A stretch of 39,092 nt of DNA from contig JAVXHR010000016.1 in NCBI GenBank assembly GCA_036656795.1, forward strand, positions 1 through 39,092, given 5' to 3'. The DNA comes from CAUPWF01 sp036656795. Lineage in GTDB: Bacteria; Bacillota; Clostridia; Lachnospirales; Lachnospiraceae. Shown here in pieces: positions 32,508 through 38,701 of this stretch. The notes beneath the pieces are model-generated. The model was not told where the DNA came from. It saw only the letters and a program-made list of their open reading frames with translations, and did no database searches. Positions within the stretch are counted from its first letter, which is position 1, and the number at the start of each line of letters is the position of its first letter. The translations under genes and the position numbers were made by a program.

Positions 32508-34103
32508 ATGGAAACAGTAAGATTTGAAGACCTTGGGCTATGCCCAGAGATAGAAAAAGCAGTTAAATTTATGGGGTTTGAGGAAGCATCACCCATTCAG
32601 GCACAGGCAATTCCAATTGTAATGGCCGGACGAGATATTATTGGTCAGGCACAGACAGGAACGGGAAAGACGGCAGCTTTTGGAATTCCAATGCTAGAGA
32701 AGATAGATATGAAGAGTAAGAAATTACAGGGAATTATCCTTTGCCCTACAAGAGAACTAGCAATCCAGGTAGCGGAGGAAATTCGTTGTTTAGCAAAATA
32801 TTTACATGGAATTAAGATTGTTCCAATCTATGGTGGACAGGATATTGTGAAGCAAATTCGTTCACTAAAAGCAGGGACACAATTAATTATAGGAACACCC
32901 GGACGAGTAATGGATCATATGCGCAGAAAAACAATTAAGATGGACGAAATCCATACAGTCGTGTTAGATGAAGCAGATGAGATGTTGAATATGGGATTTA
33001 GAGAAGATATAGAAACTATCCTAAAAGGAGTTCCAATAGAACGTCAGACAGTTTTATTCTCCGCAACAATGCCAAAAGCAATCTTAGATATCACTAAGAA
33101 ATTCCAAAAAGATGCAGAAATTGTAAAAGTAGTAAAAAAAGAATTAACAGTGCCGAATATAGAGCAGTTCTATTATGAAGTGCGTCCAAAGAACAAAGAA
33201 GAGGTATTGGCACGTTTATTAGATATTTATTCGCCTAAATTATCTGTTATATTCTGTAACACAAAAAAACAGGTGGATTTGTTAGTAACATCATTACTTG
33301 GAAGAGGATATTTTGCAGCAGGCCTGCATGGAGATCTAAAACAAGTACAACGAGATCGTGTAATGCAAGGATTTAGAAGTGGTAAGACAGATATTTTAGT
33401 AGCAACAGATGTTGCGGCACGTGGAATTGATGTAGATGAAGTTGAGGCGGTATTTAACTATGACCTTCCACAAGATGATGAATATTATGTACATCGCGTA
33501 GGTCGAACAGGACGTGCAGGAAGAATCGGACGTTCCTTCTCATTTGTATCAGGAAAAGAAGTGTATAAATTAAAAGAAATTCAACGGTATTGTAACACAA
33601 AGATCTATGCTCAAAAAGTTCCATCATTAGATGATGTTGCAAATACCAAGATAGATAACATCTTAGAGGAAGTTGATACAATTGTTGCAAATGATGATTT
33701 GACGACAATGATTAACACAATTCAGAACAAGGTAAATAATTCGGATTATACAGCAATGGATATGGCTGCAGCTTTCTTAAAACTTTGTACGGGAATGAAG
33801 CAAGATGCTGAAGTAGAGCAGGATAACAGCGAAGTAAACTTTGGAGATACCGGGGCAGAAGAAGCAGGTATGGTGCGGTTATTTATTAATATTGGTAAAA
33901 AACAAGCAAGACCAGGTGATATATTAGGAGCATTAGCAGGGGAAAGTGGAATGCCTGGGAAATTAATTGGCTCCATAGACATGTTTGATAAATATACATT
34001 TGTAGAAGTTCCAAGAGAATATGCAAACGATGTGTTAACAGCAATGAAAAATGCAAAAATCAAAGGAAAATCAGTGGCAATTGAACCTGCAAATCAAAAA
34101 TAA
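32508..34103 (+). CDS. DEAD-box ATP-dependent RNA helicase (CsdA/DeaD-like)
   Basis: 531 aa from METVRFEDLGL. A frame open to 32421 adds 29 residues with no ribosome binding site; AGGAAAGG lies before 32508. All core motifs are visible: the Q motif (FEEASPIQAQAIP), AQTGTGKT, PTRELA, GG, TPGRVMD, DEAD, SAT, VATDVAARGID and HRVGRTGRAGR. The C-terminal DbpA-type RNA-binding domain (MVRLFINIGKKQARPGDILGALAGES, about residues 445-520) suggests a role in ribosome assembly or cold adaptation. The long leader of about 190 bases with a terminator hairpin hints at attenuated or temperature-linked control (inference). Confidence 0.94.
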   Translation: METVRFEDLGLCPEIEKAVKFMGFEEASPIQAQAIPIVMAGRDIIGQAQTGTGKTAAFGIPMLEKIDMKSKKLQGIILCPTRELAIQVAEEIRCLAKYLHGIKIVPIYGGQDIVKQIRSLKAGTQLIIGTPGRVMDHMRRKTIKMDEIHTVVLDEADEMLNMGFREDIETILKGVPIERQTVLFSATMPKAILDITKKFQKDAEIVKVVKKELTVPNIEQFYYEVRPKNKEEVLARLLDIYSPKLSVIFCNTKKQVDLLVTSLLGRGYFAAGLHGDLKQVQRDRVMQGFRSGKTDILVATDVAARGIDVDEVEAVFNYDLPQDDEYYVHRVGRTGRAGRIGRSFSFVSGKEVYKLKEIQRYCNTKIYAQKVPSLDDVANTKIDNILEEVDTIVANDDLTTMINTIQNKVNNSDYTAMDMAAAFLKLCTGMKQDAEVEQDNSEVNFGDTGAEEAGMVRLFINIGKKQARPGDILGALAGESGMPGKLIGSIDMFDKYTFVEVPREYANDVLTAMKNAKIKGKSVAIEPANQK

Positions 34104-34104
34104 A

Positions 34105-34162
34105 GGGACAGGGTTTTTTTAGTTTGGGACGGGGTGTTTTTGAAAAACACCCCGTCCCAAAC
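34105..34162 (+). repeat. Palindromic REP-like element, copy 2
   Basis: GGGACAGGG (34105-34113), 8 bases, then a perfect 41-bp palindrome (34122-34162) with arms reading GTTTGGGACGGGGTGTTTTT. It begins 2 bases after the helicase stop. It is the same unit as 25722-25780 but on the opposite strand, with identical internal spacing. It probably also serves as a terminator. Confidence 0.88.
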
Positions 34163-34199
34163 AGAAAACTGGTATGGGTAAAAAGTATATAACTGGATA

Positions 34200-34228
34200 T
34201 TCACACGAATCCACCCTGATGATATGAT
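34200..34228 (+). promoter_or_regulatory. Promoter of the ECF transporter gene
   Basis: TTCACA, 17 bases, TATGAT, about 30 bases before the start codon. No riboswitch fits in the short leader. Confidence 0.6.
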
Positions 34229-34259
34229 ATAAAAATAAGAAAAGGGAGGACATCATAAC

Positions 34260-34865
34260 ATGGAGAAAAAAAATACAACAATTATGAAATTAGCGCAGAC
34301 AGCAATTCTGGCAGCGTTATGTTTTGTATCATTTACGTTTTTACAGATTAAGATACCAATGCCGGGAGGCGATGCTACATCGCTCCATATTGGAAATGCA
34401 TTTTGCGTGTTGGGTGCATTGCTACTTGGTGGCTGGTATGGTGGATTAGCCGGAGCAATTGGTATGACACTTGCAGATGTGTTAGATCCTATTTATATTG
34501 TAGGTGCGCCAAAGACATTTGTATTAAAACTTTGTATTGGGTTGATTGTGGGATTTGTAGCACATAAATTTGCAAAGATTAATGAAAGTGAAGATAAACA
34601 TTATGTATTGAAATGGAGTACAATTGCTACCATATGTGGTTTGGGATTTAATGTGATATTTGATCCGATTGTTGGATATTTTTATAAGCAATATATACTG
34701 GGACAGCCACAACAGATGGCGGAGGTATTAGCAAAGTGGAGTGCAGTTACTACATTTGTGAATGCAGTGGTATCGACATTGTTGGTAGTTTTTTTATACA
34801 ATGCAGTGAGACCTATTTTGCTTAGAACGGGATTGTTAAATTTGCAGAAGAAACAAAAAGTATAA
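34260..34865 (+). CDS. ECF transporter S component (substrate unassigned)
   Basis: 201 aa with about six membrane segments, the fold of substrate-binding S components of energy-coupling factor vitamin importers. The N-terminal helix carries KLAQTAILAALCFVSFTF, and a loop reads IKIPMPGGDATSLHIGNAF. The block LGALLLGGWYGGLAGAIGMTLADVLDPIYIV resembles the PF07155-type S components. No energising A/A'/T genes are in the window, so it probably shares a common ECF module (group II). No riboswitch upstream reveals the substrate. GGGAGG lies 9 bases before the ATG. Confidence 0.82.
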   Translation: MEKKNTTIMKLAQTAILAALCFVSFTFLQIKIPMPGGDATSLHIGNAFCVLGALLLGGWYGGLAGAIGMTLADVLDPIYIVGAPKTFVLKLCIGLIVGFVAHKFAKINESEDKHYVLKWSTIATICGLGFNVIFDPIVGYFYKQYILGQPQQMAEVLAKWSAVTTFVNAVVSTLLVVFLYNAVRPILLRTGLLNLQKKQKV

Positions 34866-34873
34866 TTAAAGTC

Positions 34874-34911
34874 AAAAAAGATAGAAGGAGTTATATCCTT
34901 CTATCTTTTTT
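34874..34911. terminator. Bidirectional terminator between ECF gene and rubrerythrin
   Basis: A 16-bp stem AAAAAAGATAGAAGGA with TCCTTCTATCTTTTTT, 6-base loop, giving a T run on both strands; it serves the two convergent genes. Confidence 0.9.
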
Positions 34912-34931
34912 GCTTTTCTATCTAATAGGAA

Positions 34932-35468
34932 TTAATAATTTTCAACTTTTCTTTCAAAGTAAGCCTTTGGATGTAAACATACAGGACATACATCAGGAGC
35001 TTCATTTGCTTGGTGAACATAGCCACAATTTGCACATTTCCAACCAAGAGGAGCATCTTCTTTAAAAGTTTTATCAGCTTTAAAACTTTCTAAAAGTTTA
35101 TTGTAACGTCTTTCGTGAGCTGCTTCAACTCCGGCAACACCTTCGAATCTTACAGCTAATTCTTCGAAACCTTCTTCTCTGGCTTCTTTTGCCATACGAG
35201 CATACATATTAGTCCATTCTTCTTTTTCACCTGCAGCAGCATCTGCTAAGTTTTCAGCAATATCGCCAATTCCGTGGAATTCTTTAAACCATAATTTAGC
35301 ATGTTCTTTTTCTTGATCAGCAGTTTCTAAAAATAAATTTGACATCTGTACATAGCCGGCTTTCTTTGCAGCAGATGCATAGTATGTGTATTTATTTCTT
35401 GCCTGTGATTCACCGGCAAATGCTTCCATTAAATTTTTTTCTGTTTTTGTTCCAGCATATTTTGACAT
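34932..35468 (-). CDS. rbr: Rubrerythrin
   Basis: 178 aa. An N-terminal ferritin-like four-helix domain (about 1-135) has the diiron ligands in EAFAGESQARNKYTYYASAAKK, ETADQEKEHAKLW and GVAGVEAAHERRY. A C-terminal rubredoxin domain reads GWKCANCGYVHQANEAPDVCPVCLHPKAYFE, with the four cysteines for one Fe. Rubrerythrins reduce hydrogen peroxide in anaerobes using electrons from rubredoxin/NADH. It follows the reverse rubrerythrin gene by 36 bases with its own AGGAGG, so the two are probably one unit under the operator at 36086-36106. Confidence 0.96.
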   Translation of the reverse strand: MSKYAGTKTEKNLMEAFAGESQARNKYTYYASAAKKAGYVQMSNLFLETADQEKEHAKLWFKEFHGIGDIAENLADAAAGEKEEWTNMYARMAKEAREEGFEELAVRFEGVAGVEAAHERRYNKLLESFKADKTFKEDAPLGWKCANCGYVHQANEAPDVCPVCLHPKAYFERKVENY

Positions 35469-35504
35469 TTCATATCCTCCTTGAGTGTAGTAATTATAGT
35501 ATTT

Positions 35505-36047
35505 TTATTGAAAATATCTTTTTAGTAATCCTTCAAATGCTTTTCCATGACGCGCTTCATCTCTGGCCATCTCATGAACGGTGTCGTGAATAGCATCAAG
35601 ATTTGCTGCTTTCGCACGTTTTGCAAGATCAAACTTACCAGCAGTTGCTCCATTTTCAGCATCAATTCTCATTTCAAGATTTTTCTTTGTACTGTCTGAT
35701 ACAACTTCACCTAATAATTCTGCAAATTTTGAAGCATGTTCTGCTTCTTCATAAGCAGCTTTTTCCCAATAAAGACCAATCTCAGGATATCCTTCTCTGT
35801 GAGCTACTCTTGACATTGCAAGATACATACCAACTTCAGAACATTCTCCTTCAAAGTTTGCTCTTAAATCCATTATAATGTCTTCACTAGCACCTTTTGC
35901 AACGCCAACTACATGTTCAGCAGCCCATGTTCTTTCACCACTTTGTTCTTTGAACTTATCAGCTCCTGCTTTACAAATTGGACATTCAGCTGGTGCACTG
36001 TCTCCCTCGTGAGTATACCCACATACACTACATACAAATTTTGCCAT
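35505..36047 (-). CDS. Reverse rubrerythrin (N-terminal rubredoxin, NADH peroxidase type)
   Basis: 180 aa with the domain order swapped. The rubredoxin-like domain is first (MAKFVCSVCGYTHEGDSAPAECPICKAG, four Cys, residues 4-28), then a ferritin-like diiron domain with RANFEGECSEVGMYLAMSRVAHREGYPEIG, KAAYEEAEHASKFAELLG and HEMARDEARHGKAFEGLL. Proteins of this type in Clostridia (revRbr) act as oxygen- and peroxide-scavenging enzymes and are PerR-controlled. AAAAGGAG precedes the ATG. A sigma-A promoter (36109-36137) with an overlapping palindromic operator is upstream, and perR itself lies next. Confidence 0.95.
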   Translation of the reverse strand: MAKFVCSVCGYTHEGDSAPAECPICKAGADKFKEQSGERTWAAEHVVGVAKGASEDIIMDLRANFEGECSEVGMYLAMSRVAHREGYPEIGLYWEKAAYEEAEHASKFAELLGEVVSDSTKKNLEMRIDAENGATAGKFDLAKRAKAANLDAIHDTVHEMARDEARHGKAFEGLLKRYFQ

Positions 36048-36085
36048 AATTAAATCTCCTTTTCTTTATATAGTTTATTTTTTAA

Positions 36086-36106
36086 TATCAGTAATAGTTA
36101 CTAATA
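36086..36106. promoter_or_regulatory. Candidate PerR operator at the reverse-rubrerythrin promoter
   Basis: A 21-bp palindrome with 9-bp arms (one mismatch) and a 3-base centre; on the minus strand its core reads AGTAACTATTACT. It lies directly downstream of the -10, where a bound repressor would block initiation. The same core occurs at the perR promoter (36555-36575). Confidence 0.7.
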
Positions 36107-36108
36107 TT

Positions 36109-36137
36109 AATTTAACACAATTAGTTACTCTTGTCAA
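36109..36137 (-). promoter_or_regulatory. Promoter of the reverse rubrerythrin-rubrerythrin unit
   Basis: On the minus strand TTGACA, 17 bases, TAAATT, with the operator palindrome immediately downstream. Confidence 0.78.
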
Positions 36138-36145
36138 TAGTAATT

Positions 36146-36535
36146 TCAAGATTTTTGAATGCAATCTCCACAGTGTCCATAAAAAATAGTAGAATGTGAT
36201 TCAATGAGCCCATCGAAATCTTTTCCAGCCACTTCTTTGATGTAATCAATATTTTCCATATCTAAGTCAATTACTTTTCCACAAGAGGTACATATAAAAT
36301 GATTATGTGGATGGGTTCTTGCATCAAAGCGATCTCCACCATCTGGTGTAGTGATCTTAATAGCATCTCCGGTATCAGCTAATAGATTCAAATTACGATA
36401 TACCGTTCCAAGACTGATATTAGGAAAGTCTTCTTTTACATGAAGGTATACCATATCAGCCGTCGGATGCTCACAAGTACTAGATAAGTATTGTTTGATA
36501 GATTCTCGTTGTCTACTATATTTCAAATTTGCCAA
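36146..36535 (-). CDS. perR: Peroxide-responsive repressor PerR (Fur family)
   Basis: 129 aa from a TTG start (MANLKYSRQRESI) with GGAGG 7 bases upstream; a longer frame to 36619 would run through the promoter. A winged helix (about 10-70) includes ISLGTVYRNLNLLADTGD. Aligned to B. subtilis PerR with a constant offset of 14, the regulatory metal ligands are His23, Asp71, His77, His79 and Asp90, so the PerR-type Asp is kept. The structural zinc cysteines are Cys82/85 and Cys122/125. Metal-catalysed oxidation of the histidines should release DNA. Its neighbours are the two rubrerythrins it probably represses. Confidence 0.93.
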   Translation of the reverse strand: MANLKYSRQRESIKQYLSSTCEHPTADMVYLHVKEDFPNISLGTVYRNLNLLADTGDAIKITTPDGGDRFDARTHPHNHFICTSCGKVIDLDMENIDYIKEVAGKDFDGLIESHSTIFYGHCGDCIQKS

Positions 36536-36554
36536 TGGGAATCCTCCTTTCCAA

Positions 36555-36575
36555 TAATGGTAACAGTTACTATAA
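36555..36575. promoter_or_regulatory. Candidate PerR operator at perR (autoregulation)
   Basis: Shares 15 of 21 positions with the operator at 36086-36106, including the core AGTAACTGTTAC on the minus strand, and sits in the same place, just downstream of the -10. Confidence 0.7.
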
Positions 36576-36578
36576 TTG

Positions 36579-36607
36579 ATATTATACCTAAAAAGATAAT
36601 AAGTCAA
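36579..36607 (-). promoter_or_regulatory. perR promoter
   Basis: On the minus strand TTGACT, 17 bases, TAATAT (a TATAAT overlaps with a 15-base spacer). Confidence 0.6.
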
Positions 36608-36621
36608 TAAAAAATACATAA

Positions 36622-36637
36622 TGTAACAATTTGTAAC
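36622..36637 (+). promoter_or_regulatory. TGTAAC direct repeat upstream of the wall-hydrolase promoter
   Basis: TGTAAC, 4 bases, TGTAAC: close to the WalR/YycF box except that the spacer is 4 rather than 5. It lies between the perR and NlpC/P60 promoters. Confidence 0.45.
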
Positions 36638-36709
36638 AAATAAACAATATTTTTGAATATATTATAAAAAACGTGGAATAATATGGAATACGAAAAGCAA
36701 TATGTATAG

Positions 36710-36738
36710 TTGACAAATAGAAATTGAGTTGATATAAT
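36710..36738 (+). promoter_or_regulatory. Consensus promoter of the NlpC/P60 gene
   Basis: TTGACA, 17 bases, TATAAT: exact consensus in both hexamers. Confidence 0.88.
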
Positions 36739-36743
36739 AACAT

Positions 36744-36770
36744 CGTAACACATTGTAACAATTCTGTAAC
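36744..36770 (+). promoter_or_regulatory. WalR-like box array at the wall-hydrolase start site
   Basis: CGTAAC (36744), TGTAAC (36754) and TGTAAC (36765) at 10-11 base spacing; the last two match TGTAAC-N5-TGTAAC, the WalR (YycF) consensus of Bacillus and Staphylococcus. The array begins at the expected +1. Confidence 0.6.
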
Positions 36771-36808
36771 ATTTACAAAAGATAAGGACACATATAGGAG
36801 GGAGACTT

Positions 36809-37738
36809 ATGTATTCTAAATCGGTAAAGAAAGGATTGTTCCTCGTTACATTAACAGGAGCATTATTGATTCCGGGAGACTTAGCAAGGGCGGCAGATAT
36901 AGAACAAGGGTTAGCATTGCCAAGTGCAGGAATTGAAGCGGTACTTAATGATTGTTATGCTACAAATGAAGATATAAAGGTAGAACAATATTTGGTGCCA
37001 ACATTTAAGGGTGAGTATTTAGATATGGCGTTTGCAGATGTAACAAGTTTTCTATATATAAGAAGCGCGCCAACGAAAGAAAGTGAATGGGTAGGAAAGT
37101 TATACCCCGGATATGCAGCAAAGATTGCAGGACCGGTGGGTGAGTGGACTGCAGTCAAATCAGGTACAGTGACGGGATATGTTAAGACAGAATATATCTT
37201 AACCGGTATGGAAGCGGAGAAAAAAGCACAGGAAGTTGTAGCACAAGTCACAGAAGAGACTCAAGAAGCAGAAAAGTTCACTTATGCAGAATCTAGGGAA
37301 GAGGAAGAAATAAGGCTGGCAGAAGAAGCTAGAATTGCGGCGGAAGAAGCAGAAAAAGAGGCGGCAAGATTAGCGGAAGAGGCGGCAACAAAACAAGGTT
37401 CAGGGCAAGCGATAGTGGATTATGCATGTCAGTTTATTGGGAATCCTTATGTATGGGGAGGCACCAGTTTAACCAATGGAGCAGATTGTTCTGGTTTTAT
37501 TCAATCAGTATATGCTCATTTTGGAATTAATATGCCACGTACTTCGGGGGAGATGCGAAGTGCAGGTTTTGGTGTGAGTTATGATGAAGCAATTGCCGGA
37601 GATGTCATCTGCTATGATGGACATGTTGGTATCTACATGGGTAATGGTGAAATTGTAAATGCAAGAAATCCTGCAAAAGGAATTGGAATTTCACCGGCTA
37701 CTTATAAAGGAATTATTACGGTAAGAAGAATGTTGTAA
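36809..37738 (+). CDS. Secreted NlpC/P60 endopeptidase with SH3-like domain
   Basis: 309 aa. The signal peptide is about residues 1-28 (hydrophobic FLVTLTGALLIPG, cleavage near ARA-A). A bacterial SH3-like domain is at about 73-132 (DVTSFLYIRSAPTKESEWVGKLYPG). A Glu/Ala-rich coiled-coil linker covers 135-195. The NlpC/P60 domain is at 200-309, with catalytic Cys227 in NGADCSGFIQS and His272 in GHVGIYMGNGEIVNA. It should cut gamma-D-Glu-diamino acid bonds in wall stem peptides during growth or separation. It has its own consensus promoter and WalR-like boxes, with GGAGGGAG before the ATG and a terminator after. It is a single-gene unit. Confidence 0.95.
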   Translation: MYSKSVKKGLFLVTLTGALLIPGDLARAADIEQGLALPSAGIEAVLNDCYATNEDIKVEQYLVPTFKGEYLDMAFADVTSFLYIRSAPTKESEWVGKLYPGYAAKIAGPVGEWTAVKSGTVTGYVKTEYILTGMEAEKKAQEVVAQVTEETQEAEKFTYAESREEEEIRLAEEARIAAEEAEKEAARLAEEAATKQGSGQAIVDYACQFIGNPYVWGGTSLTNGADCSGFIQSVYAHFGINMPRTSGEMRSAGFGVSYDEAIAGDVICYDGHVGIYMGNGEIVNARNPAKGIGISPATYKGIITVRRML

Positions 37739-37754
37739 AATTCAGATAATTAAG

Positions 37755-37788
37755 AGAATCCTCAAGAAACCTTCTTGAGGATTCTTTT
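37755..37788 (+). terminator. Terminator of the NlpC/P60 gene
   Basis: AGAATCCTCAAGAA pairs with TTCTTGAGGATTCT (14 bp, 3-base loop) followed by TTT. Confidence 0.92.
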
Positions 37789-38126
37789 GTCGAAATTAAA
37801 AGAACGTATATACAAAATGCACAAAAATGTAATAATTTGTCAAAAGTTTGTAGAAGCAAAAAATATAGTTGTCCACAGAAAAATGAAGAAAATACATTGA
37901 AAATTGTACTTTTCGTAAGAGTTATCCACGTTATCCACACAAAAGGTATGTATTTCGGTGGATTACTTTTATGAAAGAAAAGAACGAACGTTTTGTTAAG
38001 AAATGATGAAATTATCTATTTGTCGAAAAAGAACGAAATAAATATTGACTTTTGAGTATTCAAAATTCCTTGAAAAGTGTGTGTACAATTCAAAAAATAG
38101 AGGTAAATTGCAGATATGATATTTCA
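37789..38126. other. Gene-free, AT-rich stretch with DnaA boxes and AGAACG repeats
   Basis: No credible gene in about 400 bases. It contains three DnaA-box-like sites (37869-37877, 37922-37930, 37931-37939) and three AGAACG words, two within a repeated context (TTTGTCGAAA ... AAAGAACG near 37786-37805 and 38020-38036). A tiny frame of 11 codons at about 37972 is too short to credit. Confidence 0.6.
37922..37939 (+). promoter_or_regulatory. Two abutting DnaA boxes
   Basis: TTATCCACG followed without gap by TTATCCACA (perfect). TTGTCCACA lies 44 bases upstream. About 23 kb from oriC, in a gene-free stretch. Confidence 0.65.
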
Positions 38127-38155
38127 TTGATAATTTACGGGATTCGTATTATAAT
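38127..38155 (+). promoter_or_regulatory. Promoter of the DUF1858 gene
   Basis: TTGATA, 17 bases, TATAAT, about 45 bases before the start codon. ACATGT occurs twice in the leader (38161-38166 and 38174-38179). Confidence 0.75.
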
Positions 38156-38200
38156 AAAGAACATGTGGTTATTACATGTGAATATAAAGGAGGAATCATT

Positions 38201-38407
38201 ATGGCAGTACAGATTTTGAAAGAGACGACAATCGGAGAGCTTCTGCAAGTGTGTCCAGACGTTGCACCAATTCTTATGGAAGTTGGAATGCATTGTTTGG
38301 GTTGTCCATCGGCACAAGGAGAGTCATTAGAAGAAGCAGCAATGGTACACGGTATTGATCCAGAGTTATTAGTTGAAAAAATTAATGCATTTGTAAATGC
38401 AAAATAA
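38201..38407 (+). CDS. DUF1858 domain protein
   Basis: 68 aa, the whole protein being one DUF1858 domain: TIGELLQVCPDVAPILMEVGMHCLGCPSAQGESLEEAAMVHGID, with the conserved C-x-x-C pair (HCLGCPSA). The ATG at 38201 has AAAGGAGG 8 bases upstream; an earlier in-frame GTG or ATG lies before this site and is rejected. Such domains occur alone or fused to hybrid-cluster or disulfide/sulfur proteins in anaerobes; a redox or metal role is possible but unproven. It is a single-gene unit with its own promoter and the last host gene before the GC-rich mobile sequence. Confidence 0.9.
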   Translation: MAVQILKETTIGELLQVCPDVAPILMEVGMHCLGCPSAQGESLEEAAMVHGIDPELLVEKINAFVNAK

Positions 38408-38478
38408 GAGGGATTTAGTCCTATAAAAAGAGTTGTCACATACGGCTCCACTCGATAAGGATGTTTTCCGTTCTTGAG

Positions 38479-38519
38479 AAAAGCCGTAGGATATGTTTAT
38501 TGTATCCTACGGCTTTTTT
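38479..38519. terminator. Strong bidirectional terminator at the mobile-element edge
   Basis: AAAAGCCGTAGGATA pairs with TATCCTACGGCTTTT (15 bp, 9-base loop), with T runs on both strands. On the minus strand it directly follows the recombinase-like tail ending at 38525, for which it is probably the native terminator. Confidence 0.85.
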
Positions 38520-38524
38520 CTGCC

Positions 38525-38605
38525 CTAAACCTTGCCCACGAAGTTGAAGTAGACATCAACCCGTTGCGTGTAATTTTCTTCTTTTGTGACCCGCCCCACG
38601 CTCAT
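38525..38605 (-). pseudogene. C-terminal remnant of a probable serine recombinase
   Basis: A minus-strand frame ending VTKEENYTQRVDVYFNFVGK-V-stop resembles the very C-terminus of large serine recombinases with a DUF4368-like tail (RVDVYFNFVGK type endings). Only about 25 residues fit; upstream codons (KCKRLFSNLVYHAFLRC) do not look like the family. It is followed by a terminator. The rest of the gene is absent and a divergent response regulator takes its place, so this looks like a deletion or rearrangement scar. The family call rests on a short motif. Confidence 0.4.
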
Positions 38606-38701
38606 TGCACAGCGTAAAAAAGCGTGGTATACTAAATTAGAAAATAATCGCTTGCACTTAAAAGCGTATGAAGGGTTCAATTTACTAACCCTGTACCGGA
38701 G

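Noticed and set aside
37972..38007. Short frame MKEKNERFVKK before the DUF1858 gene
   Set aside because: Only 11 codons; the upstream GGTGG is a weak site and nothing suggests conservation.
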